A DNA stretch of 64,000 nucleotides, taken from contig OZ024862.1 of NCBI GenBank assembly GCA_964017155.1, forward strand, positions 31,352,658 through 31,416,657, written 5' to 3'. Source of the DNA: Oasisia sp. SBJ-2009. Its lineage: Eukaryota; Annelida; Polychaeta; Sabellida; Siboglinidae. Below the pieces are notes generated by a model that did not search any database, was not told the DNA's origin, and worked only from the letters and a program-made list of their open reading frames with translations. This document shows positions 1 through 58,300 of this stretch, piece after piece (the first letter of the stretch is position 1; every line of letters starts with the position of its first letter). A program made the position numbers and the translations under genes.

Positions 1-358
1 AATGTAGTATTTTAATGGCATTGAATTTTTGTATTTGAAATATTATTAAACCTTACGTATAATTTGGTTGGACACATATTGTAATAGAAGGATAAATTAT
101 ATGTATTGATTGTTATATTTTTTAATGAAAGGTCTTACAAAGTATAAAAAGTGAAAAATCTTCACCCAATGTCAGTGAACATATTTAAATAGGAGTAGTT
201 GAACTTTTGATGACAATCAGAGACTGATATGTCCAGCTATCATCCCGAGTTAGCACGTGCCAATAACACATGACATACAAGTGTGTTAACACATGACATA
301 CAAGTGTGTTAACACATGATGTACAGGTGTGTTGCTGATGACTACATGTGTTGTACAG
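1..358. repeat. Intron start of window, with a 23-bp triplet repeat (265-333)
   Basis: A/T-rich intron of CFAP74. Three tandem copies of a 23-bp unit (aacacatgacatacaagtgt + gtt) lie at 265-333 and the third contains a tacag|gtgt junction resembling the real acceptor of e1 (ttgtacag). Confidence 0.6.
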
Positions 359-46678
<46,320 letters not shown>

Positions 46679-47146
46679 CCGGTAGACTGACCGAGACAAC
46701 GTCGGTCATTCACCTGAAATCAACACTGAACTGTTGGCCACAGGGTGCCCTAGGGCGGATGAAAATAGACACAAGTTGAAGATGACATCACATGTTATAT
46801 GGCTTCTAGGCCCTCTTGCTGTTAGAGAGAGGACCATGACAGTGGCCTAGGTATATAATACAAGAATTGTGTATTTATTGCATATCAGAGACTAGACGAG
46901 TGTTATTTATTTGTACATATTTATACTATTTTCTACCCACATTTTTAAGTTTCCAAGAAATAGCCAGTGTGTGCATATGAAAGGGAACTTCCATGGACAC
47001 GAAGGAGACATCAACAATCAGGTGTCCTCTTGTCCTTTGTCTATATAAAAACAATTTTGCAAGTTAACTTTTGTGTCTGGCTTTTCTTCCTTTGGTACAC
47101 TGTGATCTAATGCAACTATAATCACATGATAATGTAGTACATGTAG
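46679..47146 (+). other. Probable CFAP74 3' UTR
   Basis: Follows the TGA stop. A variant signal tataaa near 47042 followed by a T/G-rich stretch could end the transcript; otherwise it runs to the AATAAA at 48077. Which is used cannot be told. Confidence 0.5.
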
Positions 47147-47335
47147 TGGGAAGCAGTGATCTCGCGGTAGAGCATCACACCACATTGAAAGGGACAGTGG
47201 GCGATTCCACCTGCTGCCATTTCAAAACTTAGGCAGTTTCATTAACCTCGTGTTGCTTGTGTCTCTCAAACGAAACGCTACAAGGCACACAGGAGTCACT
47301 GTGTCACCTGTCGTCACAGGTAGTGTGACGGTCTC
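47147..47335 (+). mobile_element. tRNA-derived SINE, family A, copy 2
   Basis: Head gcagtgatctcgcggtagag (box A-like) and gggcgattccacc (box B-like), then ccatttcaaaacttaggcag and tgtctctcaaacgaaacgct, matching in order the minus-strand copy at 13195-13480. Confidence 0.7.
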
Positions 47336-47384
47336 TCTAACCACTGGACCTCTCCCTCCCACACACCACCAACTCTCCCTTCCT

Positions 47385-48017
47385 CTCTCCTTCCTTCCAA
47401 CTCACGCACTCGCTTCCTCCTTTCCCACTCCCTCCCTCCCTCCTTCCTTCCCACTCCCTCCCTTCCTCTCTCCGTCCTTCCTTCCCACTCCCTCCCTCCC
47501 TCCTTCCATCCCATTCCCTCTCTCCTTCTCTCCCACTGCCTCTCTCCTTCCTTCCCACTCTCTCTCTCCTTCCTTCCCACTCCCTCTCTCTCTCCTTCCT
47601 TCCCACTCCCTCTCTCTCTCCTTCCTTCCCACTCCCTCTCTCTCTCCTTCCTTCCCACTCCCTCTCTCTCTCCTTCCTTCCCACTCCCTCTCTCTCTCCT
47701 TCCTTCCCACTCTCTCTCTCCTTCCTTCCCACTCCCTCTCTCTCTCCTTCCTTCCCACTCCCTCCCTTCCCACTCCCTCCCTTCTTCTTTCCCACTCCCT
47801 CCATTCCTCCTGCCTCCATCCTTCCTTCCCACTGCCTGCCTCCCTTCTTCCTTTCCCACTCCCTCCCTCCTTCCTTCCCACTCCCTCCCTTCCTCACTTC
47901 CTCCTTCCCACTCCTTACCTCGTTCTTACCTGCCTCGTTCGTTCGTTCCTTCCTTCCCACTCCCTCCCTCCTTCATTCCCTTCCTCTCTCCCTCCCTCCT
48001 TCCCACTCCCTCCCTAG
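47385..48017. repeat. CT-rich minisatellite (tccttccttcccactccctc)
   Basis: Pyrimidine-rich strand with 21-25-bp units, of the same composition as 52418-54612. Confidence 0.95.
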
Positions 48018-48076
48018 AAGACCATGCCCCAGCTGACATCAATATATATCATCACACAAACACAATGTTTGCACCG

Positions 48077-48082
48077 AATAAA
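48077..48082 (+). terminator. AATAAA candidate poly(A) signal, CFAP74 strand
   Basis: ccgAATAAActtg, 1.4 kb after the CFAP74 stop. Use is inferred only. Confidence 0.35.
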
Positions 48083-48122
48083 CTTGAACAAGACTTATCT
48101 TATGAAGTCACATTAAAAATAG

Positions 48123-48128
48123 TTTATT
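48123..48128 (-). terminator. AATAAA candidate poly(A) signal, PLEKHG5-like strand
   Basis: Reverse complement of tttatt within agtttatttaag. A second candidate lies at 48707-48712, nearer the stop codon. If the distal one is used the 3' UTR is about 3.1 kb and includes both minisatellites to its right. Confidence 0.35.
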
Positions 48129-49124
48129 TAAGTGCAATAATTCTTCACAGAACTTATATTCACAACCAATGAAGCGAAGAGGACAAGTTTTTAGTCGACT
48201 CATCTGAGTTTCTTCCATCAAACAGTTGCTGTAACTGCAGTGGTGGTGCACACAAGTACTAGAATACAGACAGAACTATTGCAGAACAATCAGGAAATTA
48301 ATTTAACAACTACAAAACACATCTTGGATATACACTGTATAGATTTGACACAACTCATAATACCAATGACCGTACTTGACCGTTACTGTATGTAAAATGC
48401 AAGTACACAGTCAATATATCTAGTTAAATATATGTACAGTACAGGGCAGTGTCAACAAAAAACCTGCATGCAGTTTTGGTGGTCTGAATGTCTCCTCGAT
48501 ATTTAGGCTACTTCTGTATAACATTAGTACTTATAAAATATACAAAACAGTTTCTGTTTTTCGCCAGCCACAAAGCTGTAGTCACAATGTGCCTATGTAC
48601 AGTAGATATGATGGGTACCAAACCCCCCACAGTCCCCCTTCACTGAAAGAATTCTGGCTTTGAGACGAGCACATCAGCAGTGTTTGGCTCTTGAGCCAGT
48701 TGACTGTTTATTTACACACGCAGTGGTAGAACTTGCAAACACCGGCCGTTCTGACACTGTCGGTAGAAAGAGAGTGACTGATGCCGTTTTACATGTCGAC
48801 TGATGTCCCAATCACGCAAAACGTCTCGGAAACATCCGCCAGGAAAAGTTTGCAGAAACCACGGTGACAGTTTCTGCAGAAATGGCACACAATCTCACCG
48901 ACGGTCACACATCTGAGTTCGGTTTCTCCTCCATGAGTTCACCAGTGCGTGACGTCATAGTCAGTTGCCATGACAACGCGTGGAAGACACAAGTGATAAG
49001 ATGTCAGCTGAGATCAGGGCGACGGTACTCATGACAATCACATGACTTCAGTGCCACCTGGTGGACAAATTCCCAATGAAGAAGAGTGGTTGAGAGTTGT
49101 GCTGTGCATTCGTTCTTGGTGATG
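48129..49124 (-). other. Probable PLEKHG5-like 3' UTR, unique part
   Basis: About 1 kb without long ORF or repeat, more balanced in base composition than the introns. Confidence 0.45.
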
Positions 49125-49507
49125 CAGGCACCACTCTACACTTGTCATGTGTTGACACAGGCACCACTCTACACTTGTCATGTGTTGACACAGGCACCAC
49201 TCCACTTATCATGTGTTGACGCAGGCACCACTCTACACTTGTCATGTGTTGACGCAGGCACCACTCTACACTTGTCATGTGTTGACGCAAGCACCACTCT
49301 ACACTTGTCATGTGTTGACGCAGGCACCACTCTACACTTGTCATGTGTTGACGCAGGCACCACTCTACACTTGTCATGTGTTGACGCAGGCACCACTCTA
49401 CACTTGTCATGTGTTGACGCAGGCACCACTCTACACTTGTCATGTGTTGACGCAGGCACCACTCTACACTTGTCATGTGTTGACGCAGGCACCACTCTAC
49501 ACTTGCC
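49125..49507. repeat. 33-bp minisatellite (gcaccactctacacttgtca)
   Basis: 12 units of 33 bp, cgcaggcaccactctacact then tgtcatgtgttga, highly homogeneous; 33 is 11 codons so several frames are open. Confidence 0.95.
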
Positions 49508-49779
49508 TGCAACACAAACGTTCAAAATATTAACACATTTTGAAGTGACAGCATTTGTTATGGTGTGTAGTCTACAAAATCACAAAACCTGACAATCGGC
49601 CCTCTCCAACCAACTCCTTTCAATAATCCTCCTCCTCCATCATCAGTATTCCTCCCAAACATCCCTCTTAACAAATTATTCCTCTGCCAATCATCCCTAT
49701 TCACCAATCATCCCTTCTCATCATTTTCCCTCTTACCCCTTTCATCTCTCCTTACCTTTCATCCCTCCTCACCAATTAT

Positions 49780-51045
49780 CTCTCCTCCCCAATCCTCCCC
49801 AATCCTCCCTCCTCCCCAATCCTCCCTCCTCCCCAATCATCCCTCCTCACCAATCCTCCCTCCTCCCCAAACCTCCCTCCTCCCCAATCATCCCTCCTCC
49901 CCAATCCTCCCTCCTCCCCAATCCTCCCTCCTCACCAATCCTCCCTCCTCACCAATCCTCCCTCCTCCCCAATCCTCCCTCCTCCCCAATCATCCCTCCT
50001 CACCAATCCTCCCTCCTCCCCAAACCTCCCTCCTCCCCAATCATCCCTCCTCCCCAATCCTCCCTCCTCCCCAATCCTCCCTCCTCACCAATCCTCCCTC
50101 CTCTCCAATCCTCCCTCCTCCCCAATCCTCCCTCCTCCCCAATCATCCCTCCTCACCAATCCTCCCTCCTCCCCAATCCTCCCTCCTCCCCAATCATCCC
50201 TCCTCCCCAATCCTCCCTCCTCCCCAATCATCCCTCCTCACCAATCCTCCCTCCTCCCCAAACCTCCCTCCTCCCCAATCATCCCTCCTCCCCAATCCTC
50301 CCTCCTCCCCAATCCTCCCTCCTCACCAATCCTCCCTCCTCACCAATCCTCCCTCCTCCCCAAACCTCCCTCCTCCCCAATCATCCCTCCTCCCCAATCC
50401 TCCCTCCTCCCCAATCCTCCCTCCTCACCAATCCTCCCTCCTCACCAATCCTCCCTCCTCCCCAAACCTCCCTCCTCCCCAATCCTCCCTCCTCCCCAAA
50501 CCTCCCTCCTCCCCAATCATCCCTCCTCCCCAATCCTCCCTCCTCCCCAATCCTCCCTCCTCACCAATCCTCCCTCCTCACCAATCCTCCCTCCTCCCCA
50601 AACCTCCCTCCTCCCCAATCCTCCCTCCTCCCCAAACCTCCCTCCTCCCCAATCATCCCTCCTCACCAATCCTCCCTCCTCACCAATCCTCCCTCCTCCC
50701 CAATCCTCCCTCCTCACCAATCCTCCCTCCTCCCCAAACCTCCCTCCTCCCCAATCATCCCTCCTCCCCAATCCTCCCTCCTCCCCAATCCTCCCTCCTC
50801 ACCAATCCTCCCTCCTCCCCAAACCTCCCTCCTCACCAATCCTCCCTCCTCCCCAATCCTCCCTCCTCCCCAATCCTCCCTCCTCACCAATCCTCCCTCC
50901 TCCCCAAACCTCCCTCCTCCCCAATCATCCCTCCTCCCCAATCCTCCCTCCTCCCCAATCCTCCCTCCTCACCAATCCTCCCTCCTCCCCAAACCTCCCT
51001 CCTCCCCAATCCTCCCTCCTCCCCAAACCTCCCTCCTCACCAATC
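49780..51045. repeat. 17-bp minisatellite (ctcctccccaatcctcc)
   Basis: About 74 units of ctcctccccaatcctcc and variants (aaacctcc, atcatcc, tcaccaat). Only about 200 bp from the PLEKHG5-like stop codon. Confidence 0.96.
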
Positions 51046-51244
51046 CTTCCTGCTCATCAATCTTTCCTGGTCACTAATCAGGGCTCACTCAAATTTACCT
51101 TCCAACTTCCTCAACAGTTCTGCTTAATCAGACAAGACAAGCAGAAAGATAAGTGCCAGGCTACGTCTTGTAATAACTACATTTGTACAGAATAACAACC
51201 AGCCTGATTTACAAAGAAGAGTTTGTTGTTCACGTGATTGACAC

Positions 51245-52372
51245 TTACGATGCTTCCAGTGTAGAATTGAGTAGGAGCTGCTTGGTCATGCGGAGTATTT
51301 GAGCGTGTGACATTTGGCGTCGCTGTCCATGGGGCAGTTCCACTGACGCAATTCCGTTCTGCAACTCTCCGGGCTCGATCAGCTGAGAAATATCCGGCAT
51401 TGAATTCGCAGCCGTCTTGGTCTGGCCAATCCGCTGCTGTGCATAGACAGTCTGGTCCATGGAACTCTCACTGTAATGTTTCGAGAGTCGCACAACGTCC
51501 GTGTCCTCTGAACCGACCCCTTGGTCAACGTCTACAGCACTGTCCGTCGTTGTCGACACACCGACCTCCGTCACGGCGTCGGTATCAGGGCTGGCATGTA
51601 GCGACGCGGTAGAGCTCACTCCACTGGAGCTCGGCATGCTCCGCACCGACTCGGAGCTGCGCGTCTTCCCCTTGATGTTCGCCATGCGTTCGTCCATGTT
51701 GATGTCGAACGCCCCGAGATTCCACGACAGTCGTTTGTGAATCGACGGGTCGCGGTCTTTCTGCAACTCCTGGATGGCGTCCGCCGTGTAGTACCTCTTC
51801 TCCGTGCGCATGTTCCGTCGCTGGTTCAGCTTCGTGCGCACGTTCTCGTCGGTGAGAAACATCGCGTCCGGCCGACTGGGAAGCACCAGCGGCCTCGTCC
51901 AATCAGCCGACAGCGACGACGCCGATTTCGTCTGTTCGCTTTTACTCAGCTGCATCGCCGAGCCCCATTTAATGCAGGGCTTCGGCTTCACCGACGGCTT
52001 CCCCGACATTTGACCGTCGTCGAAGCGGAACTGCGTGTCTGCTGCGAAATGTGGCGAGGCGGCCGCAGCGTCTCCCATGTACCACGGCACTCGACCCTCC
52101 CCGTACATCTCCGTCTCGTCGGCGCCGACCGACATGTATCTGTGTGAGGCCGAGGTGAGCGAGTCGGCTCCATGGCGGCCCTCACTCGGCATGTACATGT
52201 CTACGGAGCAGGAGCTGTCCTGGCGGACCAGGCCCCGGGCGTCTCCAGGGGTGGAGTCGGAGTAGCCGATAGTGTTGAAGATGGCTGACTCCTCGTCACC
52301 GTCACTGTCCATGTACATCAGGTGCAGCTCTGACTTGTCTCGGGCTGTCATCCGCAGCTGCTTGTAGGCCAC
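51245..52372 (-). CDS. PLEKHG5: PLEKHG5-like terminal coding exon p10
   Basis: Acceptor gtgtcgtgcag, phase 0, runs 375 codons to TAA at 51245-51247. [20 protein letters not shown] then a Ser-, Asp- and Met-rich tail (e.g. [35 protein letters not shown]). GC content and codon use are clearly higher than in surrounding introns. Upstream of its acceptor lies the 2.2-kb purine-rich array, whose frame stays open into this exon; that extension is rejected because an acceptor in phase with p9 is present. Confidence 0.88.
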   Translation of the reverse strand: MAYKQLRMTARDKSELHLMYMDSDGDEESAIFNTIGYSDSTPGDARGLVRQDSSCSVDMYMPSEGRHGADSLTSASHRYMSVGADETEMYGEGRVPWYMGDAAAASPHFAADTQFRFDDGQMSGKPSVKPKPCIKWGSAMQLSKSEQTKSASSLSADWTRPLVLPSRPDAMFLTDENVRTKLNQRRNMRTEKRYYTADAIQELQKDRDPSIHKRLSWNLGAFDINMDERMANIKGKTRSSESVRSMPSSSGVSSTASLHASPDTDAVTEVGVSTTTDSAVDVDQGVGSEDTDVVRLSKHYSESSMDQTVYAQQRIGQTKTAANSMPDISQLIEPGELQNGIASVELPHGQRRQMSHAQILRMTKQLLLNSTLEAS

Positions 52373-55300
52373 CTGCACGACACAGTGAATGAATAATATT
52401 AATAAATAACAGTATTTGTCTACTCCCTCCCTCCTTCCTCCCTTCCCATTCCCTCCCTCCCTCCTTCCCACTCCCTCCCTCCCTCCCTCCTTCCTCCCTT
52501 CCCTCCCTCCTTTCCCGCTCCCTCCCCCCTCCCTCCTTCCTTCCCACTCCCTCCCTCCCTCCTTCCCACTCCCTCCCTCCTTCCTTCCCACTCCCTCCCT
52601 CCCTCCTTCCTTCCCACTCCCTCCCTCCCTCCTTCCCACTCCCTCCCTCCTTCCTTCCCACTCCCTCCCTCCCTCCCTCCTTCCCACTCCCTCCCTCCTT
52701 CCTTCCCACTCCCTCCCTCCTTCCTTCCCACTCCCTCCCTCCTTCCTTCCCACTCCTCCCTCCCTCCTTCCTTCCTTCCCACTCCCTCTCCCTCCATCCC
52801 ATTCCCTCCTTCCTTCCTTCCCACTACCTCCCTCCCTCCTTCCTTCCTTCCTTCCCACCCCTCCCTCCCTCCTTCCTTCCTTCCTTCCCACTCCCTCCCT
52901 CCCTCCCTCCCTCCCTCCTTCCTTCCCACTCCCTCCCTCCTTCCTTCCCCCTCCCTCCCTCCTTCCTTCCCACTCTCTCCCTCCTTCCTTCCCACTCTCT
53001 CCCTCCTTCCTTCCCCCTCCCTCCCTCCCTCCTTCCTTCCCACTCCCTCCCTCCTTCCTTCCCACTCCCTCCCTCCTTCCTTCCCACTCTCTCCCTCCTT
53101 CTTCCCACTCTCTCCCTCCTTCCTTCCCACTCCCTCCCTCCTTCCTTCCCACTCCCTCCCTCCTTCCTTCCCACTCTCTCCCTCCTTCCTTCCCACTCTC
53201 TCCCTCCTTCCTTCCACTCTCTCCTCCTTCCTTCCCACTCCCTCCCCCTCCTTCCCACTCCCTCCCTCCTTCCTTCCCACTCCCTCCCTCCCTCCTTCCT
53301 TCCCACTCCCTCCCTCCTTCCTTCCCACTCTCTCTCCCTCCTTCCTTCCCACTCTCTCCCTCCTTCCTTCCCACCTCCTCCCTCCTTCCTTCCCACTCCC
53401 TCCCTCCTTCCTTCCCACTCTCTCCCTCCTTCCTTCCCACTCTCTCCCTCCTTCCTTCCCACTCTCTCCCTCCTTCCTTCCCACTCCCTCCCTCCTCACT
53501 CCCTCCCTCCTTCCTTCCCACTCTCTCCCTCCTTCCTTCCCACTCTCTCCCTCCTTCCTTCCCACTCTCTCCCTCCTTCCTTCCCACTCCCTCCCTCCTT
53601 CCTTCCCACTCCCTCCCTCCTTCCTTCCCACTCCCTCCCTCCCTCCTTCCTTCCCACTCCCTCCCTCCTTCCTTCCCACTCCCTCCCTCCTTCCTTCCCA
53701 CTCTCTCCCTCCTTCCTTCCCACTCTCTCCCTCCTTCCTTCCCACTCCCTCCCTCCTTCCTTCCCACTCCCTCCCTCCTTCCTTCCCCTCCCTCCCTCCT
53801 TCCTTCCCACTCTCTCCCTCCTTCCTTCCCACTCTCTCCCTCCTTCCTTCCCCCTCCCTCCCTCCCTCCTTCCTTCCCACTCCCTCCCTCCTTCCTTCCC
53901 ACTCCCTCCCTCCTTCCTTCCCACTCCCTCCCTCCTTCCTTCCCACTCTCTCCCTCCTTCCTTCCCCCTCCCTCCCTCCCTCCTTCCTTCCCACTCCCTC
54001 CCTCCTTCCTTCCCACTCCCTCCCTCCTTCCTTCCCACTCCCTCCCTCCTTCCTTCCCACTCCCTCCCTCCCTCCTTCCTTCCCCCTCCCTCCCTCCCTC
54101 CTTCCTTCCCACTCCCTCCCTCCTTCCTTCCCACTCCCTCCCTCCCTCCTTCCTTCCCACTCCCTCCCTCCCTCCTTCCTTCCCACTCCCTCCCTCCCTC
54201 CTTCCTTCCCACTCCCTCCCTCCTTCCTTCCCACTCCCTCCCTCCCTCCTTCCTTCCCACTCCCTCCCTCCCTCCTTCCTTCCCACTCCCTCCCTCCCTC
54301 CTTCCTTCCCACTCCCTCCCTCCCTCCTTCCTTCCCACTCCCTCCCTCCCTCCTTCCTTCCCACTCCCTCCCTCCCTCCTTCCTTCCCACTCCCTCCCTC
54401 CCTCCTTCCTTCCCACTCCCTCCCTCCCTCCTTCCTTCCCACTCCCTCCCTCCCTCCTTCCTTCCCACTCCCTCCCTCCCTCCTTCCTTCCCACTCCCTC
54501 CCTCCCTCCTTCCTTCCCACTCCCTCCCTCCTTCCTTCCCACTCCCTCCCTCCCTCCTTCCTTCCCACTCCCTCCCTCCCTCCTTCCTTCCCACTCCCTT
54601 CCTACCCACTCCCATATATCTAGCAATAAAACCATTCAGAGGCGCATTACACTTTACATGAATATACAGATTACCTTAACTTTAAAAATAAAAATAGAGA
54701 CGTAGATGTAAAGTAAATAGATCAGTAAAAAAATTTCAAAATAAATAAATAATATTGGTCTTAATAATACTAAAACTGATAAATAATACTAAAATAATAA
54801 AACTGATAAATACTAGTTAATTATATTACAATTTAATATAAATCAATCAATAATAAAATAGTTGATAAATAGTAGATATTAAAAATAGTAGATATTAAAA
54901 ATAAATAATAGTTAATTTTATTACAATTAAAAAAGAAATAATAAAATAGTTCATAAATAGTAGATATTAAAAATGTTCGGATATTATAAAAAATTCTTTT
55001 AAAGTGAAAACCCTCTTTTAAACAGAAATGTCTTTGTTGCTTTTTGAAAGAAATGAGGGAGTCTGTGGCACGCATGAAACCTTTGTTAACCCTTGGTGGG
55101 GAATTCATCAAACCATGTTACTAAGAGATACTGACATCTTACTATGGCTTGTATGTCATTTGCAAAGTAAACAACACTGACTAAAACTCATACAGAACCC
55201 TCTTGCTAAATAAATAAATAAATATGCATATATAACACCAGACCTACTTACAACTGTTCAAAGCACTTTATATATACAACAATAATAAATAACATAATTA

Positions 55301-58300
55301 GTCAAAACCTAAAAATAAACTGTTAACTTGAAATATATTGTGTCATAAGCATACTCATCAAAAGAAAAAGCTTAATATTCCCTTTAAAAGTGGAACGTAA
55401 TACAATTTTGTATAATAAGTTATGTTTACATTTCTCTTATCTGAATTAGAATTAATGTATTTNNNNNNNNNNNNNNNNNNNNNNNNNNNNNNNNNNNNNN
55501 NNNNNNNNNNNNNNNNNNNNNNNNNNNNNNNNNNNNNNNNNNNNNNNNNNNNNNNNNNNNNNNNNNNNNNNNNNNNNNNNNNNNNNNNNNNNNNNNNNNN
55601 NNNNNNNNNNNNNNNNNNNNNNNNNNNNNNNNNNNNNNNNNNNNNNNNNNNNNNNNNNNNNNTTTATCTTATCTGAATTAGAATTAATGTATTTGTATCT
55701 GTTTTGTAATATTTTCTACAAAGCACTGGACTATATGAGAAGACGGCGTAGTGATATGACCTACCTGAGCACGAGTGATGTGGTCGACCCAGGGCCGAGT
55801 CTCTCCCTGCAATGTGTACAGGGCCGACGCAACATGGTACTCATTGAGGTACACCAACACACAGCTCACTGCAAGAACACAAACACATGGGTCACTACAC
55901 GAACACAAACACACAGCTCACTGCAAGAAAACTAACACAAACACACAGATCACTACACGAACACGAACACAAACACATGGGTCACTGCAAGAACACAAAA
56001 ACATGTGGTCACTGCAAGAACACAAACACACGCGTCACTGCAAGAACACAAAACACATATTGTCACACAGCAGAGAAATACAAGTATTGTCATACAGCAG
56101 AGAAAACACCTTACATTTCATCCTAACCTTAACTGTTGTGGAATAACTAATAAACAATCACAACATTTCTATCAGTCTTGATCTTCAAATGTTCAAAGAT
56201 GCCACGACTGATTTTTTACACAGATGCACACAAATGCAGATATAAGAACAGCACATCAGTGACCCATGGCAAACCTGCTACAAGCACCATAACAATATGC
56301 AAGACTGGTAGTTTGTAAAATTCATTATGATCAACAGAAAAACATTCCACTCACTGACAGTTTCGTCGTAACATTTAAATTTCCATGTACGGTAGCTGTG
56401 CAAACATTTTGGAATTCCCAAATCACGTTGAAAGTTGATCAAGGGAAAGTGAAAGGGCCGTGAACTTACCTCCGTCTCGCAGCTGCTGAATGGAGATCTT
56501 GTCGAGTCTCATGGGTGGCTTGATGACCTTCACCTTGTCACCCTTGCGTGTCACCAACTTTGTGATGAGCAACATGTCGGTGAAGAGGTAGCAGTACACA
56601 TCCATCTGTGCCGAGAACATCATGTCACGTCATTGTGAGACACCAACACTTTGGCGAAATTTTTTATCCATAGCAACTGATGCCTTTGTCTGTTTTGTTT
56701 TCAAATTCCCAAGAAGTGTATGACAAGTTCCGTTGCAATGGCATGTTAAACTTATCTTAATTCAATGCCAATGTATTAACGGCGTGTGAAATGTTTCAAG
56801 AATAAATACCGTTTTGACTACACCGCAAATCAAACAGAAATGTAACTCTAGTAAATAAATACATGACAATGTGATAGAAGCATTAAATATTATGATTTGC
56901 CATTAGAATATCTAGTTTTTCTCATCATCATCACATGATGACGTCCATCTGAAAATGTCCTAATCTTCACAAGTATATGCTTTCATGTCCTTTAGTTGAA
57001 ATCTGTTTGAACGAAGGTCCTGACAGACCACTCCTGTCTATTGACAGGCCTTTGACATCATAGCACTCGACACAATAGCAAGACCTCCCCCCCCCACCCC
57101 ACCCCCCCCCCCCCCCCCGTCTCCCAGGTGGTCCACGGCCCTGTGTTTGCTGTTGTAATTAATGCCACAAATGAAGATATCTTTACCTACATCCAGATAG
57201 CAATTCCCAGGCACTAATGACAAGCCGCTGGTGCCTTATTGATATCCAAACATCACACGCGAACTAAAGGCCAACTTAGAACATGTCTCAACAGGTTAGG
57301 TCTTTATGTGCCCCTGTACGGCAATGTGATCTAAGTTTTGTAAGAAATGAGGGCGCCGTTTACCTTTGAGTACTCATTCAGTCTGATAATTGGGGTTGTT
57401 TACCTTCAGAGTCAGAGCTAGGGTTGTTGACCTTCTCTCTCAGTTTGGGGTTAGGGTAGTTTACCTGTGGGTCCGCTTTCGCTCAGTTTGAGGGTTAAGT
57501 TGTTTACCTTCTCCTTCAGTTTGAGGGGTAAGTCTAGGGTAGCTTACCTTCTATCCTCCAGTTTAAGGGGCAAGGCAAGGGTAGTTTACTTACTATTTCT
57601 CCTAAAATTTGAAGGTTAGGGTCGTTAACCTTTTCGTTTTTCGTTCAGTTTGAGGGTTATGGTTAGGGTAGTTTACCACGTCTTTCTCCTTCCGTTTGAG
57701 AGGTAAAGCTATGGTAGTTTACCTACTCCTGCTGCTAGGGTATTTACCTTCTCCTTCTCCTTCAGCTTGAGGGGCCCCTCCTTGAGCAGATTGCGCTTCT
57801 GCTGAGGACAGCCGGGGATGGGACACGTGAGGTCAAAGCGGCAGTACTCGTTGACCAGCTGTGGGAGAAGACAGAGATGAGGACACAACACACACGCTTA
57901 CACACAAACACACATGCTTACACATGTATTTACACACAAACACATGTGTTTACACCAAGCACACACACTTAGACACAAACACACACGCTTACACATGTAT
58001 TTACACACAAACACATGTGTTTACACCAAGCACACACGCTTACACACAAACACACACGCTTACACATGTATTTACACACAAACACATGTGTTTACACCAA
58101 GCACACACACTTAGACACAAACACACACGCTTACACATGTATTTACACACAAACACATGTGTTTACACCAAGCACACACGCTTACACACAAACACACATG
58201 CTTACACACAAACACACGCGTTTACAAACAAACACACATGTTTACACACAAACACACATGCTTACACATGTATTTACACACAAACACATGATTACACACA

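Noticed and set aside
51245..54568. A 1,107-codon minus-strand ORF joining a Gly/Glu/Arg/Lys repeat to the PLEKHG5-like tail
   Set aside because: The repeat part is the intronic CT-rich array read without stops. A good acceptor (gtgtcgtgcag before 52372) in phase with the PH exon gives a better gene model.
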